From NCBI RefSeq assembly GCF_014078545.1, contig NZ_MU078723.1, forward strand, positions 186,001 through 250,000: a stretch of DNA of 64,000 bases, in the 5' to 3' direction. A model generated the notes under the pieces. It had not been told where the DNA came from and ran no database searches. It saw only the letters and a list, made by a program, of their open reading frames with translations. Below, piece after piece: positions 39,716 through 47,129 of the stretch. The translations under genes and the position numbers were made by a program. Origin of the DNA: Nitrosopumilus sp. b1. GTDB lineage: Archaea > Thermoproteota > Nitrososphaeria > Nitrososphaerales > Nitrosopumilaceae. Numbering within the stretch: position 1 is the first letter of the stretch; every line of letters starts with the position of its first letter.

Positions 39716-40690
39716 ATGTCAAAACGTTACAGGCCGATTGTTGGAGTTAGCAAATGCTTAGAGTTTGATAACTGTAGATACGACGGAAAGCTTTTGAATA
39801 ATTCATTTGTCAATAAGTTAAAAGAATTTGTAGATTTTATTCCAGTTTGCCCTGAGATGGGAATAGGACTAGGATCGCCACGAAAACCAATAAGATTGGT
39901 GCGCATAGGAAAGGAAAAGAACCTCTATCAGCCTTCAACAGACACGAATCTTACTCAGAAGATGAGGGATTTCACAGAGGAGTTTACTTCTTCCATTTCC
40001 AAGATCGATGGATTTATCCTAAAAAGAGGATCCCCAACATGTGGAATCAATAATGTGAGAATGTATCACAATACCCAAAAGGATGTAGCATATGACAAAT
40101 CAAGTGGGCTTTTTGCTGAGATGGTCATAAAAAAATTCCCGTTAATTATTCGAGAAGATGAAGGAAGACTGAACAACCTTACCATCCGTGAAAATTTTCT
40201 CACAAGACTCTTTGCGATGTGTAAATTGAGAAAAATTATAGAAAATAATTCACTCAATGAACTAGAAGAATTCCATAAGAATAATCACGTCTTGTTTATT
40301 CAACACAGCCTAAAATTAACAATGGAATTAGATTTAATTTTGAAAAACAAGACAAAGGTAAATTTTGATGAATTGAGTTCCACATACAAGAGGATTACCT
40401 ATAATATTCTGTGTAGAGTTCCGTCCAAAGATGGAGTTAAACAAAGCATAGATGAGATATATTATTTTACAAAAGAAAAAATATCAGACTCAGAGGCTCA
40501 GCATTTTACCCAAATAGTAAAGGAATATGATAATGGAATAATTCAGCCATCCCATATTTTTACACTGTTGTATTCTTGGGTTTTACGATTTGGAATTGTG
40601 GAATTACAAGATCAGACAATATTCAATCCATTTCCAAAAGATCTAATCAAAGATCTCTTATCAAAACCAAAAGAATACGCCATAGCATGA
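39716..40690 (+). CDS. DUF523/DUF1722 fusion protein (YbgA-like)
   Basis: 324 residues: DUF523 (residues ~1-150: VGVSKCLEFDNCRYDGKLLN, PVCPEMGIGLGSPRKPIRLV, GFILKRGSPTCGINNVRMYH, with conserved Cys residues that may bind a cofactor or metal), then DUF1722 (~165-320: RENFLTRLFAMCKLRKIIEN to NPFPKDLIKDLLSKPKEY). YbgA-type proteins are often next to photolyase genes in bacteria, as here (photolyase starts at 40911). The function is unknown but neighbourhood suggests DNA-photodamage handling. Confidence 0.85.
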   Translation: MSKRYRPIVGVSKCLEFDNCRYDGKLLNNSFVNKLKEFVDFIPVCPEMGIGLGSPRKPIRLVRIGKEKNLYQPSTDTNLTQKMRDFTEEFTSSISKIDGFILKRGSPTCGINNVRMYHNTQKDVAYDKSSGLFAEMVIKKFPLIIREDEGRLNNLTIRENFLTRLFAMCKLRKIIENNSLNELEEFHKNNHVLFIQHSLKLTMELDLILKNKTKVNFDELSSTYKRITYNILCRVPSKDGVKQSIDEIYYFTKEKISDSEAQHFTQIVKEYDNGIIQPSHIFTLLYSWVLRFGIVELQDQTIFNPFPKDLIKDLLSKPKEYAIA

Positions 40691-40694
40691 AATG

Positions 40695-40706
40695 TTGGCA
40701 CTATTG
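40695..40706 (+). promoter_or_regulatory. TTGGCACTATTG element upstream of the small membrane gene and photolyase
   Basis: TTGGCACTATTG at 40695-40706 ends 45 bp before the ATG at 40752, with AGTATATATGC as the TATA-like stretch. It matches TTRGCACTA with the last G changed to T. It is the nearest such element to the photolyase gene. Confidence 0.6.
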
Positions 40707-40751
40707 CAAAAATTGTCACCAGTATATATGCAATGAAACATACAACCCACT

Positions 40752-40862
40752 ATGCAAAAGGAAAAAGAACCAATGAGTGGAAAAAAACTCTTTGGATTAA
40801 TTGCTGCAGTCATGGTCGGAACTGTGATTGTAGGCCTAGTGCTGTTTACAAACTTTTTGTAG
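40752..40862 (+). CDS. Single-helix small membrane protein, 36 aa
   Basis: ATG 40752 to TAG 40860-40862 encodes MQKEKEPMSGKKLFGLIAAV followed by a hydrophobic segment (MVGTVIVGLVLFTNFL). A charged N-terminus and one transmembrane helix are typical of tiny modulators. It is upstream of photolyase by 48 bases on the same strand and could be in the same transcript. A shorter start at ATG 40773 is also possible. Confidence 0.5.
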   Translation: MQKEKEPMSGKKLFGLIAAVMVGTVIVGLVLFTNFL

Positions 40863-40910
40863 GCAGCAAAAATTTTTTTTATATTTAATCAATAAATGAA
40901 ATGAAAAATT

Positions 40911-42275
40911 ATGTCGAAATTTAAAAAAAGCCTTTTTATTTTTAGAAGAGATCTCAGATTAGAGGACAATACAGCACTAATAGATGCTTGCGTGCATTCT
41001 AAGGAAGTAATTCCTTGTTTTATTTTTGATTCTGAAATAATGAAATCCTTCAAAAATTCTAATTTTAGAATCAGATTTTTAATTGAATCACTAATGGACT
41101 TGCAATCACAGCTAAAAAAGTCAGAAGGTAGATTGCAAATATATCAAGGAAAAAGTTTGCAAATCATCAAAAAGATAAAAAAGCAATTTGATTTTGATGC
41201 AGTTTTTACAAATACAGATTTTACGAAGGCAAGTATGTGTAGAGATAAAGAGATCAGAGATTTTTGCAAAAAGAAGAATATGGAATTTGTAGCCCTAGCA
41301 GATTTGACGCTACAAAATTTTGATCGAATTAGGACTGCAGAAGGAAGCCCCTACAAAGTATATACACAATTTTTTAAAAAAGCCAGATTGGTCAAAGTCA
41401 GAGAACCCCAGTGCTTTAGATACAAAAATTTCATTAAAAAAAGTAGTCCAGATGAGAAAAACCTCGATGACCTCTCAAAAAAATATCCAGAAACAAATTC
41501 CCCTATCAAGGGGGGCACAAAGCAAGCAAAAAGAATCCTGAATAATCTTTCAAAATTCAAAAATTATGATAAAGACAGGAATTATCCTCACATGGATGCA
41601 ACAACTCATCTATCATCTCACAACAAGTTTGGTACGTGTTCAATAAGGGAGATTTATCATAAAATTATAAACGAATTAGGAAAGAATCACACCTTAATCA
41701 ACGAATTGTATTGGAGAGATTTTTTTATCAGCATTATGTATCATTATCCTTACACGTTTAATTCATCATTTAGAAAAAAATATTCAAAAATCCCATGGAG
41801 TAAGAATGAAGAGAATTTTAAAAAATGGTGTAAAGGAATAACAGGTTTTCCCATTGTTGATGCAGGAATGAGACAACTTAATGCAACAGGATACATGCAT
41901 AACAGAATCAGAATGATTGTTGCGTCATTTTTAACAAAAGATCTTCACATTAATTGGAAGTGGGGAGAGAGATACTTTGCTGAAAAGCTAATCGATTATG
42001 ATCCTTCAGTGAATGTAGGCAATTGGCAATGGGCTGCATCTACGGGATGTGACTCACAGCCATGGTTTAGAATATTCAATCCATGGTTACAGCAAAAAAA
42101 GTATGATCCTGATTGCAAGTATACCAAAAAATGGATTCCAGAACTTGAAAATATACCTGTAAAGGACATCCATAATTGGGATAAAGTAGAGATAAAAATT
42201 TCCTATCCATCTCCCATTGTAGATCATAAAGAAGAATCTTCCCACACAAAACAAGTTTTCAAAAAATTTTCATAA
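40911..42275 (+). CDS. phr: Deoxyribodipyrimidine photolyase (class I)
   Basis: 454 residues. The N-terminal antenna domain starts with LFIFRRDLRLEDNTALIDAC; the FAD-binding domain contains NELYWRDFFISIMYHYPYTF, GFPIVDAGMRQLNATGYMHN, RIRMIVASFLTKDLHINWKW and NWQWAASTGCDSQPWFRIFN with the Trp residues for electron transfer. It uses blue light to repair UV-induced pyrimidine dimers. A surface-ocean archaeon would gain from it. It lies beside the DUF523/DUF1722 gene. Confidence 0.96.
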   Translation: MSKFKKSLFIFRRDLRLEDNTALIDACVHSKEVIPCFIFDSEIMKSFKNSNFRIRFLIESLMDLQSQLKKSEGRLQIYQGKSLQIIKKIKKQFDFDAVFTNTDFTKASMCRDKEIRDFCKKKNMEFVALADLTLQNFDRIRTAEGSPYKVYTQFFKKARLVKVREPQCFRYKNFIKKSSPDEKNLDDLSKKYPETNSPIKGGTKQAKRILNNLSKFKNYDKDRNYPHMDATTHLSSHNKFGTCSIREIYHKIINELGKNHTLINELYWRDFFISIMYHYPYTFNSSFRKKYSKIPWSKNEENFKKWCKGITGFPIVDAGMRQLNATGYMHNRIRMIVASFLTKDLHINWKWGERYFAEKLIDYDPSVNVGNWQWAASTGCDSQPWFRIFNPWLQQKKYDPDCKYTKKWIPELENIPVKDIHNWDKVEIKISYPSPIVDHKEESSHTKQVFKKFS

Positions 42276-42278
42276 TAA

Positions 42279-42291
42279 TTGACACTAGATA
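42279..42291 (+). promoter_or_regulatory. TTGACACTAGATA element upstream of the nitroreductase-like gene
   Basis: TTGACACTAGATA at 42279-42291 ends 34 bp before the ATG at 42325; a TATA-like TTTATACTTAAA follows at 42308-42319. It matches the consensus with A at the third position. The photolyase stop lies just before it. Confidence 0.6.
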
Positions 42292-42324
42292 ATTTTCAGC
42301 AATAGATTTTATACTTAAAAAACG

Positions 42325-42939
42325 ATGACAGAAAATATGAACACACTTGAAGCTATAGAAGCCAGAAGATCAATTAAAAATTTTGATCCTACTCATATTA
42401 TGCCAGAGGACATTGAAAAAAAGTTATTTTCTTCGGTGTTACTCTCTCCTACTTCATTTAACATTCAGCATTGGCGTTTTGTCTTGGTCAAAGATAAACA
42501 GATGAGGGAAAAGATCAAAACAGTATCATTTAATCAACCCAAAGTAACAGATGCCTCACTTTTAGTCGTGATCTGCGGAGATACTCAAGCCTGGAGGAAA
42601 GATCCTAGAAGATATTGGAAAAATGCTTCAGAGTCAGATAGAAATAATTTGCTACCAATGATTGAGGCGTTTTACAGTGGCCGCGAAGAAATGCAGAAGG
42701 AGGAAGCTATAAGATCATGCAGTATTGCTGCACAAACATTGATGATTGCTGCAAAATCCCTTGGTTATGACACGGCCCCAATGATAGGTTTTAATCAAAT
42801 TGAGGTTGGGAAGATCATAAACTTGCCAGATGACCATTTAATTGCGATGATTGTCTGTGTTGGCAAAGCAAAGGATCCACCCTTACCTAGAGGCGGACAA
42901 TTAGACTATAGACAAGTAATCATCGAAGACAAATTTTGA
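42325..42939 (+). CDS. Nitroreductase-family flavoprotein
   Basis: 204 residues with the FMN-binding signature EAIEARRSIKNFDPTHIMPE and the domain core PTSFNIQHWRFVLVKDKQMR, AAQTLMIAAKSLGYDTAPMI and IAMIVCVGKAKDPPLPRGGQ. Nitroreductase-like enzymes reduce quinones or nitro compounds with NAD(P)H and can lower oxidative burden. Length is as in the family. It has its own TAGCAC-type element, and is monocistronic. Confidence 0.9.
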   Translation: MTENMNTLEAIEARRSIKNFDPTHIMPEDIEKKLFSSVLLSPTSFNIQHWRFVLVKDKQMREKIKTVSFNQPKVTDASLLVVICGDTQAWRKDPRRYWKNASESDRNNLLPMIEAFYSGREEMQKEEAIRSCSIAAQTLMIAAKSLGYDTAPMIGFNQIEVGKIINLPDDHLIAMIVCVGKAKDPPLPRGGQLDYRQVIIEDKF

Positions 42940-42964
42940 ATTAGTTTTTTTGTAGTTCCTTGGT

Positions 42965-43636
42965 CTATGAAAGTTTTCTTTTCACAACGTAAAGTAATGG
43001 AATAAACAAAATTATCGGAATAGGGATTAGCATTGATAAATAATCTTCAAAAAAGTATTTTGTCTCAAACCATGCCATTGGCAGTACAGTAAAAATGTCA
43101 ACTGCTGAAAAATCCTCTATAGTTCCAACTGCAAGGGCATATTTGCCCTGCATTCCCTGAGAATCATAAACTACCAGATAGTACTGGCCATCTTGAGGAA
43201 TAATGATGTTAATTTCCTGGCGTTCCCAGTACGTAGCCTGACCAAATGGCTCGTAGAATTCATTTGATGGTATTGCGCCCTCATACTTGGAAATCAATCC
43301 TGCGCTTTGGATAATTTTTTCAATGTCATTAGTGTCTGAAATTTCTGTACCGCTGAATAATGCAAGATAAGGCTTGTAATTTTCGTATCTGTCAATTTTG
43401 GGAATAACTATACTAGAATAAACAGAATCTCCGGCCTTTGCTTCAAAAGTATAGAATTTTTTTTGATTTGCATCCAAGGTTTCAAAAATAACCCAAGAGA
43501 TCTTATGGTCAGGAATTAACAATGCATTTTCAATTGAGATGTTTTCTTCAGTTGTGGAAAGTGGTTTGTGAGAAAATGCAGGTTGAAGTGTAAATCCAAT
43601 TATGAATACTATTAAAACTAAAACTTTTGAATTCAT
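42965..43636 (-). CDS. Signal-peptide protein with C-terminal membrane anchor
   Basis: 223 residues: signal peptide (VLVLIVFIIGFTLQPAFS), an extracytoplasmic domain of about 160 residues rich in aromatic and polar residues (YYLVVYDSQGMQGKYALAVG near the end looks like a PPC-type beta-sandwich), and a C-terminal helix (LSMLIPIPIILFIPLLYVV) ending in KRKLS. This is a dual-anchored extracytoplasmic protein. The divergent element at 43686 is 50 bp from its ATG. No family is sure. Confidence 0.65.
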   Translation of the reverse strand: MNSKVLVLIVFIIGFTLQPAFSHKPLSTTEENISIENALLIPDHKISWVIFETLDANQKKFYTFEAKAGDSVYSSIVIPKIDRYENYKPYLALFSGTEISDTNDIEKIIQSAGLISKYEGAIPSNEFYEPFGQATYWERQEINIIIPQDGQYYLVVYDSQGMQGKYALAVGTIEDFSAVDIFTVLPMAWFETKYFFEDYLSMLIPIPIILFIPLLYVVKRKLS

Positions 43637-43685
43637 GCTCTTTCTTGTTTTGTTTGTTAATATAGGAGGTACAAACTTTTCAAAG

Positions 43686-43698
43686 TTGGCACTAGCTA
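43686..43698. promoter_or_regulatory. TTGGCACTAGCTA element between divergent genes
   Basis: TTGGCACTAGCTA lies 50 bp from the ATG at 43636 (minus) and 45 bp from the ATG at 43743 (plus). On the plus side a TATA-like TTCATATACTATA follows. It is oriented as in the plus-strand genes, and could serve both directions. Confidence 0.65.
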
Positions 43699-43742
43699 TC
43701 TACTTTATCACTATTCATATACTATAACGAGCATGAATAAGT

Positions 43743-43841
43743 ATGAGTCTGATAGCATTACAAAAATGCAGGGAATGTGGAAAAAGTTTTGAAGAGTGGT
43801 CTTGTGATTACTGCTACTCTAGAAGAGTTTTGAGGGATTAG
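43743..43841 (+). CDS. Mini zinc-ribbon protein, 32 aa
   Basis: ATG 43743 to TAG 43839-43841: MSLIALQKCRECGKSFEEWS followed by CDYCYSRRVLRD. Two CxxC pairs with the short spacing of a zinc ribbon and no other fold. It starts a three-gene operon with a PPOX-like flavoprotein and another zinc-ribbon protein. A one-base gap separates its stop from the next TTG start. Confidence 0.55.
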   Translation: MSLIALQKCRECGKSFEEWSCDYCYSRRVLRD

Positions 43842-43842
43842 A

Positions 43843-44280
43843 TTGCAAGTTCTAATTCAGAAAGATGTAGATTCTCTAATTAACAGCACAAAGATTCCAG
43901 TTCGATTATCATGTATAATGCCAAATGGGTTTCCTTGTGTACTATCATTGTGGTTTATTTGTGTAGATGGAAAGCTGTGTTGTGCAACACAGGAATCAGC
44001 AAAAATTGTAACATATTTGAAAAAAAATAGTTCATGTGCATTTGAGATTGCAGCTGACACCCCACCATACAGAGGAATTAGGGGGTACGGAGTGGCAAAA
44101 ATTAGAAGAGACACCGGAATTGAAATTTTGAATAAATTAATTGACAGATACCTGGAAAATAAAGAATCAAAGTTGGCAAAATTTTTAAGAAAAAATTCTG
44201 AAAATGAAGTTGCAATAGAGATTACGCCAAGGAGGATTTTCTCATATGACTATTCAAAGCGAATGAGTGATTCAAAATGA
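43843..44280 (+). CDS. PPOX-class FMN-binding protein
   Basis: 145 residues from TTG 43843, with the split beta-barrel pattern of pyridoxamine 5'-phosphate oxidase-like proteins: PVRLSCIMPNGFPCVLSLWF, GKLCCATQESAKIVTYLKKN, CAFEIAADTPPYRGIRGYGV. They bind FMN or F420 and carry out redox reactions on small molecules. The stop overlaps the next start as ATGA (44277-44280). The substrate is unknown. Operon with two small zinc ribbons. Confidence 0.8.
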   Translation: MQVLIQKDVDSLINSTKIPVRLSCIMPNGFPCVLSLWFICVDGKLCCATQESAKIVTYLKKNSSCAFEIAADTPPYRGIRGYGVAKIRRDTGIEILNKLIDRYLENKESKLAKFLRKNSENEVAIEITPRRIFSYDYSKRMSDSK

Positions 44281-44417
44281 GAGATGAAGGATGTCCCACA
44301 TGTGGTTCAAAGAACTTTGGGACAATAGATATGAAGAGACAAAATGACTCTAGCAAATGGAAGATGCAGTGTTATAATTGTAAGAAATTTTGGTATGAGG
44401 TAAAATCTTCCAATTAA
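44277..44417 (+). CDS. Small zinc-ribbon protein, 46 aa
   Basis: ATG 44277 to TAA 44415-44417: MRDEGCPTCGSKNFGTIDMK then WKMQCYNCKKFWYEVKS. Two CxxC knuckles separated by about 25 residues form a complete zinc ribbon like those in RNA polymerase or TFIIS-type small ribbons. It overlaps the upstream PPOX-like gene as ATGA, so it is coupled in translation. Confidence 0.65.
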   Translation: MRDEGCPTCGSKNFGTIDMKRQNDSSKWKMQCYNCKKFWYEVKSSN

Positions 44418-44450
44418 ATTCTAAGAGAATTGGATAGTTCTTGTTTCATA

Positions 44451-44675
44451 CTAGATACAAGAACTGTGATTCTCTTCAGACCAAGATCCTTTGCCACAAC
44501 GTACACATTGCAATGTTATGGGTTTGCTACAAATTCCACATGTTAGCATAACATGTTTTTGGCCTGAACAAAGTATGCATTTGTTGTAAAGTTTTTGCCC
44601 TTCTTTTACTGGCACACTTTCAACCAGAGTTTCTTCATGCTGGGACTGCCTTGATTTTAAGAGTAGTTGGCTCAT
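44451..44675 (-). CDS. Small zinc-ribbon protein, 74 aa
   Basis: 74 residues with CILCSGQKHVMLTCGICSKP and TLQCVRCGKGSWSEENHSSC: five or six Cys pairs in total and a His, enough for two zinc sites. The N-terminal 30 residues are hydrophilic. It is convergent with the three-gene operon. Role unknown. Confidence 0.6.
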   Translation of the reverse strand: MSQLLLKSRQSQHEETLVESVPVKEGQKLYNKCILCSGQKHVMLTCGICSKPITLQCVRCGKGSWSEENHSSCI

Positions 44676-44743
44676 GAAACAATTACGTGAGTAAAATATT
44701 AGTGCATACCGTGCAACTTGTGGTATGCTATTTTCGATTGAGA

Positions 44744-45715
44744 TTATCCTTTAAGATTTGATTCCAAAAATTCTAGCGTCTTTTCCCATGCATCATCTGC
44801 TTCTTCAGGGGCATATCGCTCACCGGTAGGGTTTGCAAAAGCATGATCAACATTTGGATATATGTAAATTTCATTCTGGATTTCAAGTGAATCCAAGGTA
44901 TTTTCAAACTCATTTACTACACTTGGCGGTATTCCCTGATCAAGTTCTCCAAAGATTCCAAGTACAGGGGCAGACAATGCAGATAGAGTCTCAGATGCAG
45001 TAACCAACTTGCCGTAATAAATTACCGTAGCATCCATTTCTGGATTTATCAGTGCGAGATTTAGCGACTGTGCACCACCAAAGCACCATCCAATAGAGCC
45101 AACCATTTGAGCATCGTTAGAAAGTTTCAGATACTCTACTGCAGAATTCATGTTCATTATTGCCTTTTCTTGATCAAATGCACTGACTTGAGCCATTGCT
45201 GTCTGAGCACTAGTTGCAACACTTCCATCAAAGAGGTCAACTGCCAAGACAACATATCCATGTGATGCAAGTTTTTCAGCAGTCTCTTTGATGTTTTCAT
45301 TTAGGCCCCACCACTCATGAATTACAATGACGCCAGGAAATGACTCAGATGAAGTGGGTTTTGCAAGGAATCCCAAGTATTCATCATAGTTTACCATACT
45401 AGTTGTAACTTTGTATTCTCCGTATTTTGTTTCATCAGAGTTTTGAATTGCATCTGGAGCTACATCAGGTAATGAATGAGCACCCCATCCACGCTCTAAC
45501 AATATTGCAACACTAGAAGGTTTTACACATGCAGGATTACCATTAGATAATTTGAAGATTAATTCTAATCCTTCAGTGCAAGTAATGCTTGATGGGAACA
45601 CTCCATCTTGAATTTGTTTCATTGGCGGTGGAAAATATGCGATTGATTGAGAATATGATAACGGAACTCCACTAAAAATTATCGAAAGTGCAATAATTAG
45701 AATAATACTATTCAT
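44744..45715 (-). CDS. Secreted dienelactone hydrolase-family protein
   Basis: 323 residues: signal peptide (IILIIALSIIFSGVPLSYS), an N-terminal extension of about 75 residues including ITCTEGLELIFKLSNGNPAC, and an alpha/beta hydrolase fold with the DLH elements VIVIHEWWGLNENIKETAEK, nucleophile GSIGWCFGGAQSLNLAL (Cys), acid in LGIFGELDQGIP, and His in YPNVDHAFANPTGER. Dienelactone hydrolases cleave lactones or similar esters; here the enzyme is exported. Substrate unknown. Confidence 0.88.
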   Translation of the reverse strand: MNSIILIIALSIIFSGVPLSYSQSIAYFPPPMKQIQDGVFPSSITCTEGLELIFKLSNGNPACVKPSSVAILLERGWGAHSLPDVAPDAIQNSDETKYGEYKVTTSMVNYDEYLGFLAKPTSSESFPGVIVIHEWWGLNENIKETAEKLASHGYVVLAVDLFDGSVATSAQTAMAQVSAFDQEKAIMNMNSAVEYLKLSNDAQMVGSIGWCFGGAQSLNLALINPEMDATVIYYGKLVTASETLSALSAPVLGIFGELDQGIPPSVVNEFENTLDSLEIQNEIYIYPNVDHAFANPTGERYAPEEADDAWEKTLEFLESNLKG

Positions 45716-45877
45716 AAGGATAATTCTTTGACAGAGTATTTTATTTTATGTTCTAAAAAATGTCGATTTTGTCATGTTCTATAGGAAGATTATCAATTCA
45801 AGCCTCACAAACAGTAGCAGATTTGTGCGAAATGATCAACATAGGATTAATCTCAAAATTTACTAATACAGGAATTG

Positions 45878-46102
45878 ATGGAGACATCAAAAAAGACCAT
45901 GATTGGAGTAATACTAGGAGTTGCAGTTATTGTAGCTGTGGCATCGTTGATGGTACTTCCATTCTCAGAAGAAGAGGCAGGAGTTCAAAAGATAGCCGAA
46001 GAGAATATCAAAAAATATCAAGAATCAGAAGACATGATGCTCAAATTAATAGAACAAGAGAAAGAGGAATTATCATACAAACTAGGCGGAAAGTTACCCT
46101 AG
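45878..46102 (+). CDS. Membrane-anchored hypothetical protein, 74 aa
   Basis: From ATG 45878 (METSKKTMIGVILGVAVIVA) the protein has one transmembrane helix and a Glu/Lys-rich helical tail (EEEAGVQKIAEENIKKYQES). A TTG at 45875 could be the start. A similar-length overlapping frame (45760-46134) in another phase looks random. No family recognised. Confidence 0.55.
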   Translation: METSKKTMIGVILGVAVIVAVASLMVLPFSEEEAGVQKIAEENIKKYQESEDMMLKLIEQEKEELSYKLGGKLP

Positions 46103-46203
46103 AGTTTCATAGTAAAAACTTGAGCGAAATTTAAGAAAATAATAAACGAATTTTAATTTTTGTTGAGTTGCATTTTATCTTTAACGCAAATAATTCTAAA
46201 TCA

Positions 46204-46587
46204 ATGTCTCAGAAACTTGATTATGAAACAAAATTAGGGAGAGTTTTGGCATTAGACGAGAATATCAGATATGCGGCAGTGTGCGACATGGAAGGAAAGA
46301 TTATGACGTCAAAATCAAAAGGAAACTCTGATCTTTATTTGTCTCCAGAAGAAACACAGGAAACACTACTGCATGCAGCAAAGGCATGGAAATCGCGAAT
46401 GCGTCACTATGACAAGATTGGAAAAGGACTGTACACATTGGCAGTTTATGAAAAGCTTCGAAGAGTGACAATTCCACTCTCAAGTGGGAACTTGCTGCTA
46501 GTCACAATTGACAACAAAGGTGGCCAAAAACAGATCATTGATCGAATTCTAAATGAGGTCAACTATGCAGATTACACAGTCGGGTAA
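46204..46587 (+). CDS. DUF6659-like small alpha/beta protein
   Basis: From ATG 46204 (MSQKLDYETKLGRVLALDEN) 127 residues: IRYAAVCDMEGKIMTSKSKG, a helical middle (LLHAAKAWKSRMRHYDKIGK), then RRVTIPLSSGNLLLVTIDNK. The pattern matches the 30379-30744 gene, so both appear to be one family, with a profilin/roadblock-like order. Function unknown. ATG 46168 upstream would add 12 residues and is less likely. Confidence 0.55.
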   Translation: MSQKLDYETKLGRVLALDENIRYAAVCDMEGKIMTSKSKGNSDLYLSPEETQETLLHAAKAWKSRMRHYDKIGKGLYTLAVYEKLRRVTIPLSSGNLLLVTIDNKGGQKQIIDRILNEVNYADYTVG

Positions 46588-46605
46588 TCTGTTTTTCTTT
46601 TTTGT

Positions 46606-46887
46606 TTATTCCCCAGAATCAAAATATATTGAATAGTCACCGGTGTTCTTGAAAATTCTAATGTCCCCACTCTTTAGAGTTTGATGCTCTCGTCTAAAGA
46701 AAATATCACACATTTTTGCAAAAGGCAGTTTCTGTACTTCCTCAACTGTCAGTTTCCCCTGTTTAATCAAATCTCTAAAGTATCCTTTCCTATCTAGATC
46801 ACGAATATAATTTTCAACATCAGGAAGATCATCTGAATTTTTTGTTCGAATGATCAAATGATAAGTGTCATCGACAGGGGCATCCAT
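46606..46887 (-). CDS. Hypothetical protein, 93 aa
   Basis: 93 residues: DDTYHLIIRTKNSDDLPDVE then NYIRDLDRKGYFRDLIKQGK, LTVEEVQKLPFAKMCDIFFR, HQTLKSGDIRIFKNTGDYSI. A soluble alpha/beta protein, with charged helices and no motifs. ATG 46887. The family is not recognised. Confidence 0.6.
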   Translation of the reverse strand: MDAPVDDTYHLIIRTKNSDDLPDVENYIRDLDRKGYFRDLIKQGKLTVEEVQKLPFAKMCDIFFRREHQTLKSGDIRIFKNTGDYSIYFDSGE

Positions 46888-47014
46888 ACAGTAAACGTTT
46901 TCTTCTTTTATTTAATGAGTTTCTTAATTCTCAAAGTAGACAATTTTTCAAAAAGTTTTGCATACTGATGAATCATTAGAAAGATCTATATCCAATCACC
47001 AAAAATTACGTAGT

Positions 47015-47125
47015 ATGGACTTTACAAAGTATCTTAATTGCCCAAAATGCAAACAGTCAGGATTGTACTGCAAAGAGCATAAAGAAGAAGTAGAAAAGAT
47101 GCTTGCAGGTTCAGTTACTAATTAG
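47015..47125 (+). CDS. Mini zinc-ribbon protein, 36 aa
   Basis: ATG 47015 to TAG 47123-47125: MDFTKYLNCPKCKQSGLYCK EHKEEVEKMLAG. CPKC plus a later CKEH supply a Cys3-His or Cys4 zinc site; the helical tail is charged. The next gene is convergent, four bases away. Short, but the codon frame is clean and the motif specific. Confidence 0.5.
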   Translation: MDFTKYLNCPKCKQSGLYCKEHKEEVEKMLAGSVTN

Positions 47126-47129
47126 GTGT

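Noticed and set aside
40830-40846. CCTAGTGCTG also resembles the element.
   Set aside because: It is inside the small membrane protein gene (GLVLF codons) and lacks the flanking TTTT; position is wrong for photolyase because the strand is opposite to the consensus.
45760-46134. Long plus-strand frame overlapping the 45878-46102 gene.
   Set aside because: Its composition (Arg/Ser/Cys-rich, no folding pattern) is that of a frame shadow; the 45878 frame has a clear membrane helix and charged helix.
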